Below, one piece after another: positions 1-5,455 of a stretch of 5,455 nt of DNA. Origin of the DNA: an uncultured bacterium (GTDB lineage: Bacteria; Bacillota; Clostridia; Lachnospirales; Lachnospiraceae); assembly GCA_947071365.1 (NCBI GenBank), contig CAMTFT010000153.1, positions 1-5,455 on the forward strand, given 5' to 3'. Numbering within the stretch: position 1 is the first letter of the stretch; the number at the start of each line of letters is the position of its first letter. The translations under genes and the position numbers were made by a program. Below the pieces are notes generated by a model that was not told the origin of the DNA, did not search any database, and was given only the letters and a program-made list of their open reading frames with translations.

Positions 1-17
1 TTATACCATTCTTTCAG

Positions 18-46
18 GAATAAATTGGAGAAAATGGGGAATTCTT
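18..46 (+). promoter_or_regulatory. Weak candidate sigma-G-like promoter for spoVAF
   Basis: GAATA at 18-22 fits the -35 pattern of forespore sigma-G promoters (GHATR). About 17 bases later, AATTCTT at 40-46 is a partial match to the -10 pattern CATNNTA (A, T and T agree; the first and last positions do not). Transcription would begin near 53, leaving a leader of about 30 bases. Known spoVA genes are sigma-G dependent, so such a promoter is expected if the gene has its own. The -10 match is poor and the gene could instead be read from an operon promoter left of the window. Confidence 0.2.
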
Positions 47-69
47 TTTCTATGAAACTGTTTATAGAT

Positions 70-74
70 GGAGG
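70..74 (+). promoter_or_regulatory. Ribosome binding site of spoVAF
   Basis: GGAGG lies 9 bases before the ATG at 84. A closer ATG at 79 is only 4 bases from it and opens a 6-codon frame (MTCLQR) that stops at 97-99, so it is not the gene start. The spoVAF frame has no other start codon upstream before a TAA at 21-23, which fixes the start at 84. Confidence 0.8.
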
Positions 75-83
75 AATTATGAC

Positions 84-1445
84 ATGCCTACAACGCTGAA
101 AGTTTATAAAGAAATCAGCCAGAACCGGGATGCTATGACTCATCTTCTGCCGATCCAGGACAGCTTTGACCTGATACAGCGCGATATCAGTATCGGCGGA
201 AGGGATGCCTCACTTTACTTTCTCGATGGAATGCTGAAGGATGAATCCATGCTGAAAATCATGGACACATTACTGAAGGTGCAGGATACCGACATGCCCC
301 AGGATGCCACCGGCTTTTCCCAGAAATGTATCCCATACACAGAGGTGGATATTTACGGTGATTTTGACCAGATCGTCCGGAATGTGCTCTCCGGCATCCT
401 TGTGCTCTTTGTGGACGGGTATGAAACCGGGATTGCCATTGACTGCCGTACGTACCCCGTCCGCGGTGTGGAAGAGCCGGAAAAGGACAAGTCTCTGCGC
501 GGGTCAAAGGATGGTTTTGTCGAGACTGTCGTCTTCGATACCGCCCTCATCCGAAGGCGTATCCGCGATCCCAATCTCGTCATGGAAATGCTGGAAGTGG
601 GAACCTCCTCACGCTCCGATGTGGTTCTCTGTTACATGAAAAATCTCGTCAATCCTGACCTTCTTGCAAACGTCCGCAAAAAAATTCAGGATGTCCATAC
701 GACGGATCTGTGTATGAACCAGCAAAGCCTCGCGGAAGCTCTGATCGGTTCCAGATGGTACAACCCTTTTCCGAAGTTCAAATTTTCGGAACGTCCTGAT
801 ACGGCGGCTGCGTGTATCATGGAGGGCAAGTTGGCGATCCTCGTTGACAATTCCCCCGCTGCCATGATCCTGCCTACCTCGATCCTGGACATGATCGAGG
901 AAGCAAATGACTACTACTTTCCGGCATGGACTTCTCTGTACCTGAAGCTGTCACGAATCATTATTCTTTTCCTGACGGTATTCATGACTCCGGTATTCAT
1001 TCTGCTGATGGAGTATCCGCAGTGGATTCCTCCGTCTTTTGATTTTATCGCGGTGAAGGAGGTAGTCAACATTCCGCTCATCTACCAGCTTCTGATTCTG
1101 GAGCTAGCGATCGACGGACTGCGGCTGGCCGCTTTGAACACCCCAAATATGCTGAGTACGCCTCTCAGCGTGTTTTCCGGCCTCGTCCTGGGAGAATTCT
1201 CCGTAAATTCCGGCTGGTTCAATTCGGAAGTCATGCTGTATATGGCCTTCGTCGCCATTGCCAATTACACACAGCCCAACTTTGAGCTTGGATATGCCGT
1301 CAAATTCATGCGGATCATGCTCCTGATCCTTACCGCCGTCTTCGGTTGGATCGGATTTCTCGCCGGGTGCATCATATTACTGCTGCTGCTCTGCACGAAC
1401 CGCACGCTCTCCGGCAGAAATTATCTGAATGTGAAACTGAACTGA
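84..1445 (+). CDS. spoVAF: SpoVAF-like spore germination protein (GerA family)
   Basis: Complete 453-residue protein of the GerA/SpoVAF family of spore inner-membrane proteins. A hydrophilic N-terminal part (about 1-285) is followed by a hydrophobic C-terminal part with about five membrane segments (roughly 288-310, 331-350, 357-372, 383-397, 405-436). The stretch at 122-163 (RTYP, then VEEPEKDKSLRGSKDGFVET, then TALIRRRIRDP) is the signature of this family. The form RTYPxRGVEEP matches my memory of SpoVAF better than the GerAA, GerBA or GerKA receptor subunits. It is slightly shorter than B. subtilis SpoVAF (about 490 residues). In Bacillus, spoVAF closes the spoVA operon, which handles dipicolinic acid movement; SpoVAF itself is dispensable for that and has been reported to help amplify germination as an ion channel. 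No other spoVA gene is visible, as the window starts 83 bases upstream. The gene ends at a strong terminator facing a convergent gene. A GerA-type receptor A subunit is the main alternative. Confidence 0.87.
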   Translation: MPTTLKVYKEISQNRDAMTHLLPIQDSFDLIQRDISIGGRDASLYFLDGMLKDESMLKIMDTLLKVQDTDMPQDATGFSQKCIPYTEVDIYGDFDQIVRNVLSGILVLFVDGYETGIAIDCRTYPVRGVEEPEKDKSLRGSKDGFVETVVFDTALIRRRIRDPNLVMEMLEVGTSSRSDVVLCYMKNLVNPDLLANVRKKIQDVHTTDLCMNQQSLAEALIGSRWYNPFPKFKFSERPDTAAACIMEGKLAILVDNSPAAMILPTSILDMIEEANDYYFPAWTSLYLKLSRIIILFLTVFMTPVFILLMEYPQWIPPSFDFIAVKEVVNIPLIYQLLILELAIDGLRLAALNTPNMLSTPLSVFSGLVLGEFSVNSGWFNSEVMLYMAFVAIANYTQPNFELGYAVKFMRIMLLILTAVFGWIGFLAGCIILLLLLCTNRTLSGRNYLNVKLN

Positions 1446-1470
1446 TACTTCCGAGAAAAATGCGCCAAAA

Positions 1471-1548
1471 GCAGCCTGATATAAAATATCTCTGAAAAGA
1501 ATCCGCATGGGTATCCGCTCAGAGATATTGATACCAGGCTGCCTTTTT
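1471..1548. terminator. Bidirectional intrinsic terminator between convergent genes
   Basis: GCAGCCTG (1471-1478) pairs with CAGGCTGC (1535-1542). TAT (1480-1482) pairs with ATA (1531-1533), and AATATCTCTGA (1485-1495) pairs with TCAGAGATATT (1519-1529). The only interruptions are an A/C mismatch (1479/1534) and AA (1483-1484) opposite G1530, so the stem has 22 pairs. The 23-base loop can form a small inner ATCC/GGGT stem (1501-1504 with 1509-1512). On the plus strand the stem is followed by CTTTTT (1543-1548), ending spoVAF transcripts. On the minus strand the same stem is followed by TTTT (complement of 1467-1470), ending the hydrolase transcript. The plus-strand T-run overlaps the stop codon of the minus-strand gene (1547-1549). 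Confidence 0.88.
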
Positions 1549-2110
1549 ATCTGACATTGTCTGACGCAAGATATTCCTCACTGTCCATAACCAGCGTGTG
1601 CATCGGCGAAAAGCTCTCTGCGATCTTACAGATGCTCGCCTCATTCTGCTTCGTCTGACCGGAGATACAATCAGTAAGATAGATCACCTTATGCCCGAGG
1701 TCGATTGCCTCCATGAGCGTCGCAAGGATACAGCATTCCGCTACGACACCGCTTAGCAGGACATGCTCTGATTGCGAGGCCATGCGATGAAGTTCAGGAA
1801 TTTTGAAAGACGAATATACGTTTTTTTCATACACCGGGTACACAGCAGTATACGGCTGCAATTCCTTTATGATCTCATTCAGATAACGGCTGTTGTTGAT
1901 CGAAGCGTATTCTTCATTGTACTGCTGCCACATACCTACCGGATTTTCCGGCGCAGTAAAACGCGTGAAAGCAATCTGACCTACGGCCCCGGAATCTATC
2001 AACTTTCGGATATTTGATGCCGATGCCATCATCGAAGGACACTCCCAGGGTTCCCCCGGCTTATAAACATTCTGCATATCTATGACAAGAAGCAAATCAT
2101 TTCTTTTCAT
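1547..2110 (-). CDS. Isochorismatase-family cysteine hydrolase
   Basis: Complete 187-residue protein of the isochorismatase-like cysteine hydrolase superfamily, which cleaves amide, vinyl-ether or C-N bonds through an Asp-Lys-Cys triad. The likely triad is D11 (LLVIDMQN), K96 (YEKNVYSSF) and C127 in GVVAECCILATLMEAIDLGH, which fits the family pattern GVxxxxCxxxTxxxAxxxG. The length is typical for a single domain, with no signal peptide or membrane segment, so it should be cytoplasmic. The DxHxxxH metal site of nicotinamidases is absent: the matching stretch reads FTRFTAPENP. A PncA-type nicotinamidase is therefore unlikely. True isochorismatase is also doubtful, as no enterobactin-type siderophore genes are in view. 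The substrate cannot be told. The start has a GGAGG 8 bases upstream, lying inside the end of the phosphorylase gene. The 14-bp overlap (2097-2110) points to coupled translation and related function. Confidence 0.88.
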   Translation of the reverse strand: MKRNDLLLVIDMQNVYKPGEPWECPSMMASASNIRKLIDSGAVGQIAFTRFTAPENPVGMWQQYNEEYASINNSRYLNEIIKELQPYTAVYPVYEKNVYSSFKIPELHRMASQSEHVLLSGVVAECCILATLMEAIDLGHKVIYLTDCISGQTKQNEASICKIAESFSPMHTLVMDSEEYLASDNVR

Positions 2111-3017
2111 GTTGTTTTCCTCCAGATATCTTCACTTCTCGATCCTCCCCGGATATTCGGTGCAGCGCCTCCAGTGCGGTCAATATCTCATTCTTCTCAC
2201 CCTCTGCCGTGGCTGCCGCCCCATCTTTATAAGAAGAGATTCCTTCCGCAATGTCCTTCCGCCATTCCACTACCACATTCAGTATACTTGCTGCCCGGAT
2301 TCCCCGCAGGGAACTCACCGCAAACACAGCGGCAGTCTCCATGTCAGAGGCCAGAATCCCCTTTCCGGAATAAAATGCATCAAGCTCCGGCTTTTTCCTC
2401 AGATACAGCGCGTCGTGACACCTCGTTGCTCCGACAATATATGGCGCATTCAGATCCTTTGCAGCCACCTCACAGCATTGAAGCAGGGAACCATCGCAGT
2501 GCGCATAACAGATCGACTCATCCGCTATACCGTTTGTGCCGGAACCCTGCTGCGCAAATGCATCCGTTTGCAGCATCATATTCTTCCGTGTAAGCGAACC
2601 CTGCTGCGAAGACAGCGTTTTTTTCATATAATCCGGACTCGCATAACGGAAATAGTCAAGATACGTCTGGCTCGTCCCATCATCACATACCGCCCGGTCA
2701 CACAGGACGAGCTGTCCCAGTGACAATCCCTTCTGGAGCGCACCGCAGCTTCCAATACGGATCACGTTTTTTATGCCGATATCCGCCAGCTCTTCTATAC
2801 AGATAGCAGCAGACGGCCCACCCATTCCGGTGGAGATCGCCAGAATCCGGGAGTCCTTATACATCCCTGTAATACTCTTGTACTCCCGGTTAAAAGCCTC
2901 CCGGCGCACATCCGTAAGGAATTCCGCTATACTGTCCACTCTGGCCGGATCGCCGGGAAGAATGGCTGACACAGCTCCGATCCCGGAATCTAATTGAATA
3001 TGAGGCATTTTATCCAT
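2097..3017 (-). CDS. NP-I family nucleoside phosphorylase (uridine phosphorylase-like)
   Basis: Cytoplasmic enzyme expected to split a nucleoside with phosphate into a base and ribose-1-phosphate. Counted from the preferred start (306 residues), the motifs are ILPGDPARV (19-27; phosphate-loop GDP and Arg), STGMGGPSAAI (62-72), IRIGSCGAL (86-94; Arg for phosphate) and SDMETAAVF (224-232; the Met-Glu pair that holds ribose in this family). The opening VSAILPGDPARV and the GMGGPS and IRIGSCGA motifs resemble uridine phosphorylase. However, the uracil-reading GQxRYDTY segment of E. coli Udp is not recognisable, so base specificity is open (pyrimidine, purine or another base). The protein is longer than the usual ~250-260 residues, with extra sequence around 137-180 and a charged tail of about 20 residues. 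The start at 3017 is chosen because AGGAGG sits 7 bases upstream. An in-frame ATG at 3038 (7 more residues, MKPGGNV) has only AGGAAAG, supplied by a tandem repeat. The gene overlaps the next one by 14 bp. Confidence 0.87.
   Translation of the reverse strand: MDKMPHIQLDSGIGAVSAILPGDPARVDSIAEFLTDVRREAFNREYKSITGMYKDSRILAISTGMGGPSAAICIEELADIGIKNVIRIGSCGALQKGLSLGQLVLCDRAVCDDGTSQTYLDYFRYASPDYMKKTLSSQQGSLTRKNMMLQTDAFAQQGSGTNGIADESICYAHCDGSLLQCCEVAAKDLNAPYIVGATRCHDALYLRKKPELDAFYSGKGILASDMETAAVFAVSSLRGIRAASILNVVVEWRKDIAEGISSYKDGAAATAEGEKNEILTALEALHRISGEDREVKISGGKQHEKK
2119..2123 (-). promoter_or_regulatory. Ribosome binding site of the cysteine hydrolase, inside the upstream gene
   Basis: CCTCC on the plus strand reads GGAGG on the minus strand, 8 bases before the ATG at 2108-2110. 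It lies within the last codons of the nucleoside phosphorylase (the GG of ISGGKQHEKK). Ribosomes finishing the first gene would therefore pass over the site, consistent with translational coupling. Confidence 0.85.
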
Positions 3018-3024
3018 GACATTT

Positions 3025-3030
3025 CCTCCT
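3025..3030 (-). promoter_or_regulatory. Ribosome binding site of the nucleoside phosphorylase
   Basis: CCTCCT on the plus strand reads AGGAGG on the minus strand, 7 bases before the ATG at 3015-3017. This near-perfect Shine-Dalgarno favours 3017 over the in-frame ATG at 3038. Plus-strand bases 3028-3036 (CCTGGTTTC) repeat the end of the 22-bp tandem repeat unit next door, so the real site appears to be a diverged edge of the repeat array. Confidence 0.8.
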
Positions 3031-3037
3031 GGTTTCA

Positions 3038-3147
3038 TATAAATACTTTCCTGATTTCGTATAAATACTTTCCTGGTTTCCTATAAATACATTCCTGATT
3101 TCCTATAAATACTTTCCTGACTTACCATAAACTCTTTCCAGACCTGC
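3038..3147. repeat. 22-bp tandem repeat, four good copies plus one degenerate
   Basis: Units are 3038-3059, 3060-3081, 3082-3103, 3104-3125 and a degenerate 3126-3147. On the plus strand each good unit begins TATAAATAC, then TTTCCTG (ATTCCTG in the third), then a variable end such as ATTTCG, GTTTCC, ATTTCC or ACTTAC. The first four units differ from each other at only a few positions; the fifth keeps ATAAA and CTTTCC. On the minus strand, the direction of the neighbouring genes, three of the four good units contain the Shine-Dalgarno-like CAGGAAAG (CAGGAATG in the third) followed by TATTTATA. The array fills most of the gap between topB and the phosphorylase and extends in partial form into the phosphorylase ribosome binding site. 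No long open frame runs through it, and the units show no strong inverted symmetry. Confidence 0.93.
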
Positions 3148-3177
3148 TTTCCCGTCTTACTTTGTCTGCATTTCTGA

Positions 3178-5409
3178 TTATTTCTGTCCATCCAGCCGTA
3201 TGCCTGCCAGCGCCGCTGCGAATGCGTTATTCACCGGTTCGGCAGCTTCCTTCTGCTGCTTCTTCATATACGCCGCAACATCCCGTTTTGTCACTCCAGC
3301 TCCTTCTTTTTTCCTGCGCTCCTTAAATTTTTCAAGCCGCTCCCTGTAGCCGCAAACACAGAAAAATGTGGCATCCGCACCGTTTCCCGACATTTCCATC
3401 TTCTTGTGGCATACCGGGCAGCGGGCATTCGACGTCCGTGAAACTGTCTCACGGTATCCGCAGTTCCGATCCTGACAGACCAGAAGCTTTGCATTCTTAC
3501 CGTTGACAGCCAACAGCCGCTTTCCACAGTTCGGACATTTCTTATTCGTCATATTCTCATGGCGGTACGTCCCCTCCTGTGTCTGAATCTCCCGCAGCAG
3601 CTCCAGTGTATAGCTGCGGATCTCTCCCATGAACTTATCCCGTCTGATATCACCGGAAGCGATCCGCGCCAGCTTCATCTCCCAGTCCGCCGTCATTTCC
3701 GGCCTTTTCAGATCCTCCGGCACAAGTGACAGAAGCTGTCTGCCCTTCGCTGTCAGATATATCTCCTGTCCCCTTTTTTCCATCAGAAAGCTTCCAAAAA
3801 GCATGTCAATGATATCCGCTCTTGTCGCCACCGTCCCGAGGCCGCCGGTCTCGGTCAGCGTCTTTGCCCTGCTTTTGTCTCCGCTCTCCATATACCGCAC
3901 CGGATTTTCCATTGCCGAGAGAAGCGTTGCCTCCTGAAAACGCGCCGGGGGCTTCGTCTTTCCTTCTTTACAGGTCACTGATCTTACGGAAACCTTCTGC
4001 CCCTGGGATACAACAGGAAGTATCTGTTCCCGCAGATCCTCCTCCTGATTCTCGTCCTCCTCGCTGATCTCACCGTAAGCGTCTTTCCAGCCGGAGGCAA
4101 TCACGGTTTTGCCCCGGGCAGCCATCTGGATCTTCTTACCCTCACACTCTGCCGTCAGCACCGTCTCCTCATATTCAAACGGCGGATACAGTACGGCAAA
4201 GAAACGCCGCACCACGAGGTCATAGATCCGCCGCTCATCAACCGTCATGTGGGACAGCTCCGGAACCTCCTCCGTCGGAATAATTGCATGGTGATCCGAC
4301 ACCTTTACATCGTTCACAAAGGACTGCTTGCCTGCGAAATTTTTGTTTTTCACCTTTGCCGCGATCGCCTTGTACGGGCCGACCGCGCAGGAATCGATCC
4401 GCTCCCGCAGCGTTGGAACGATATCTGATGTCAGATACCGGGAATCTGTTCTAGGGTATGTCAGGACCTTGTGGTTTTCATACAGCCGCTGCATGATGTT
4501 CAGCGTCTCTTTTGCTGAATACCCGAAACGCCTGCTGCCGTCACGCTGCAGCTCTGTCAGGTCGTAAAGCAGCGGCGCATACGTTTTCTTCTTTTTCTTT
4601 TCTACTTTCGTAATCGTCAGTGTCCCGCTTAGAAGCGCCTGTTTCACATCATCCGCACGTTCCTTCGAAAACGTACGGTAACTTCCGGAAGCAGAATCGC
4701 GCCACTGAAAACGGAGCGCTGAAACGCTCCCTGCCCCCGTTGCGGCCCTGCCCTGCTCCACTATATGTCCATTTCCGGAAGGTAATCCCCGGCACTCCGC
4801 CGTTATCGTATAGTACGTCTGCGGCTGAAACTTCCGAATCTCTTCCTCTCGCTTCGCGATCATTGCCAGCGTCGGTGTCTGCACCCGGCCGCAGGAAAGC
4901 TGTGCATTATATTTGCAGGTCAGCGCCCTCGTCGCATTAATGCCCACCAGCCAGTCCGCCTCCGCCCGGGAAACCGCCGCCCGGAACAGATTTTCATATT
5001 GCTTTGCATCCTTCAGATTTGCAAAGCCCTCCCGGATCGCCTTGTCCGTCACTGAAGATATCCACAGCCTCCGGCACGGCTTACGGCAGCCTGCCTTCTG
5101 CAGTATCCAGCGGGCGACCAGCTCGCCCTCCCGTCCTGCGTCCGTGGCGATCACGACATCCTTTACATCATTTCTTCCCAGAAGCGTCTGCACCTTCCGG
5201 TACTGCTTTGAAGTCTGCCCGATCACCACTGTCATCAGCTTTTCCGGCATGATCGGCAGATCCTCCGCTTTCCACTCCTTATATTTTTTATCATACCCCT
5301 CCGGATCCTGCAGCTCCACGAGGTGTCCCAGTCCCCAGGTAACTACGTACTGCCTGCCTTCTATATATCCGTCTGATTTCTGCTGGCACCCAAGCACCCG
5401 GGCAATATC
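3178..5409 (-). CDS. topB: DNA topoisomerase III, 5' end missing (contig end)
   Basis: Type IA topoisomerase that relaxes or decatenates DNA by single-strand passage; 743 genuine residues are present. Numbering here starts at the first genuine residue, the D of DIARVLGC. Visible parts are the Toprim motif VIATDAGREGELVARW (86-101), WLVGINATRALT (153-164), GRVQTPTLAMI (174-184), the catalytic Tyr at 318 in LTYPRTDSRYL, SDHHAIIPTEE (371-381), and two C-terminal four-cysteine zinc ribbons (C625, C628, C645, C650; then C664, C667, C684, C686). The tail is lysine- and arginine-rich. The second Toprim acid is Gly (DAG rather than DPD of E. coli TopB), as I recall for Gram-positive TopB. Missing at the start are about 15 residues, including the Glu-Lys of the usual AEKPSVAR. 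Reading on through 5424 gives a false GTG start and the residues MYKRQ, which come from adapter sequence. A serine/glycine/alanine-rich stretch near 208-244 may be an insertion. The downstream gene lies 160 bases away, with no terminator seen. Confidence 0.93.
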   Translation of the reverse strand, partial: DIARVLGCQQKSDGYIEGRQYVVTWGLGHLVELQDPEGYDKKYKEWKAEDLPIMPEKLMTVVIGQTSKQYRKVQTLLGRNDVKDVVIATDAGREGELVARWILQKAGCRKPCRRLWISSVTDKAIREGFANLKDAKQYENLFRAAVSRAEADWLVGINATRALTCKYNAQLSCGRVQTPTLAMIAKREEEIRKFQPQTYYTITAECRGLPSGNGHIVEQGRAATGAGSVSALRFQWRDSASGSYRTFSKERADDVKQALLSGTLTITKVEKKKKKTYAPLLYDLTELQRDGSRRFGYSAKETLNIMQRLYENHKVLTYPRTDSRYLTSDIVPTLRERIDSCAVGPYKAIAAKVKNKNFAGKQSFVNDVKVSDHHAIIPTEEVPELSHMTVDERRIYDLVVRRFFAVLYPPFEYEETVLTAECEGKKIQMAARGKTVIASGWKDAYGEISEEDENQEEDLREQILPVVSQGQKVSVRSVTCKEGKTKPPARFQEATLLSAMENPVRYMESGDKSRAKTLTETGGLGTVATRADIIDMLFGSFLMEKRGQEIYLTAKGRQLLSLVPEDLKRPEMTADWEMKLARIASGDIRRDKFMGEIRSYTLELLREIQTQEGTYRHENMTNKKCPNCGKRLLAVNGKNAKLLVCQDRNCGYRETVSRTSNARCPVCHKKMEMSGNGADATFFCVCGYRERLEKFKERRKKEGAGVTKRDVAAYMKKQQKEAAEPVNNAFAAALAGIRLDGQK

Positions 5410-5442
5410 CTGTCTCTTATACACATCTGACGCTGCCGACGA
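5410..5442. other. Illumina Nextera adapter (mosaic end plus Read-1 tail), not genomic
   Basis: Bases 5410-5428, CTGTCTCTTATACACATCT, are the reverse complement of the 19-base Tn5 mosaic end used in Nextera tagmentation. Bases 5429-5442, GACGCTGCCGACGA, are the reverse complement of the Nextera Read-1 transposon tail. The match over all 33 bases is exact as far as I can recall the published adapter. This is leftover library sequence at the contig end, not a Tn5 insertion in the organism: no IS50 sequence follows it. Confidence 0.98.
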
Positions 5443-5455
5443 CTTAATAGGTGTA
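5443..5455. other. i5 index and start of P5 adapter, not genomic
   Basis: CTTAATAG (5443-5450) is the reverse complement of CTATTAAG, which I recall as Nextera XT index S518. GTGTA (5451-5455) is the start of the reverse complement of the P5 flow-cell primer. The order mosaic end, Read-1 tail, 8-base index, P5 is exactly that of a read running through a short insert. Confidence 0.93.

Noticed and set aside
1..99. Frame open from the window edge to TGA at 97-99, overlapping the spoVAF start; could be the tail of an upstream gene.
   Set aside because: Thirty-odd open codons in AT-rich sequence are expected by chance, the translation resembles no SpoVA protein I know, and it contains the spoVAF ribosome binding site and a promoter-like stretch.
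1547..2110. Nicotinamidase (PncA) call for the cysteine hydrolase.
   Set aside because: The Asp-x-His and following His that bind metal in PncA are absent; only the general Asp-Lys-Cys triad is present.
2082..2723. Long plus-strand frame of 213 residues opposite the nucleoside phosphorylase.
   Set aside because: It lies antisense to a clear enzyme gene, has no good ribosome binding site, and its Cys/Arg/His-rich translation has no recognisable domain; it is a shadow of the coding strand.
3038..3147. Tandem repeats as a CRISPR array.
   Set aside because: The units are head-to-tail with no unique spacers, and there are no cas genes nearby.
3038..3177. Sigma-A promoter for the phosphorylase-hydrolase pair inside the repeat region.
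   Set aside because: TATTTATA and TATGGT resemble -10 boxes, but no convincing -35 lies at the right distance, and the repetition makes any single match meaningless.
5410..5428. Tn5/IS50-like transposon end.
   Set aside because: The mosaic end is the engineered 19-base Nextera form, followed directly by the Read-1 tail, an index and P5. It is library adapter, not a mobile element.

Overview
The window looks like the end of an assembled contig from an endospore-forming Firmicute. A clostridial, Lachnospiraceae-like relative fits best: a SpoVAF-type spore germination protein, a Gram-positive-type topoisomerase III (Toprim motif DAGREGE), strong GGAGG ribosome binding sites and moderate GC. This placement rests on protein character only; no database search was possible.

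Layout: (i) 1-83 is an AT-rich leader with a good ribosome binding site. (ii) 84-1445 (+) is a complete spoVAF-like gene of the GerA/SpoVAF membrane protein family. (iii) 1471-1548 is a long hairpin with a T-run, placed between convergent genes and usable from both sides. (iv) On the minus strand, read right to left, come a topoisomerase III gene (topB, 3178-5409, 5' end missing), a 139-bp gap containing a 22-bp tandem repeat, a nucleoside phosphorylase (2097-3017), and an isochorismatase-family cysteine hydrolase (1547-2110) that overlaps the phosphorylase by 14 bp. (v) 5410-5455 is not genomic. It is an Illumina Nextera adapter (transposon mosaic end, Read-1 tail, an 8-base i5 index and the first bases of P5) left at the contig end.

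The phosphorylase and the hydrolase are very probably translated together and may form a small salvage or catabolic unit: base release from a nucleoside followed by an amidase-like step. The substrate is unknown. topB may share the transcript, since no terminator is visible after it, but the repeat-bearing leader could equally hold a separate promoter. SpoVAF is transcribed towards this group and belongs to spore germination, not to the same unit.

I see no CRISPR array, tRNA, rRNA, insertion sequence, phage gene or clearly new multi-gene system. The most notable biological signal is the 22-bp tandem repeat in front of the phosphorylase. Each copy carries a Shine-Dalgarno-like core, and the repeat runs into the real ribosome binding site. 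The most important practical point is the adapter, which gives topB a false MYKRQ N-terminus.
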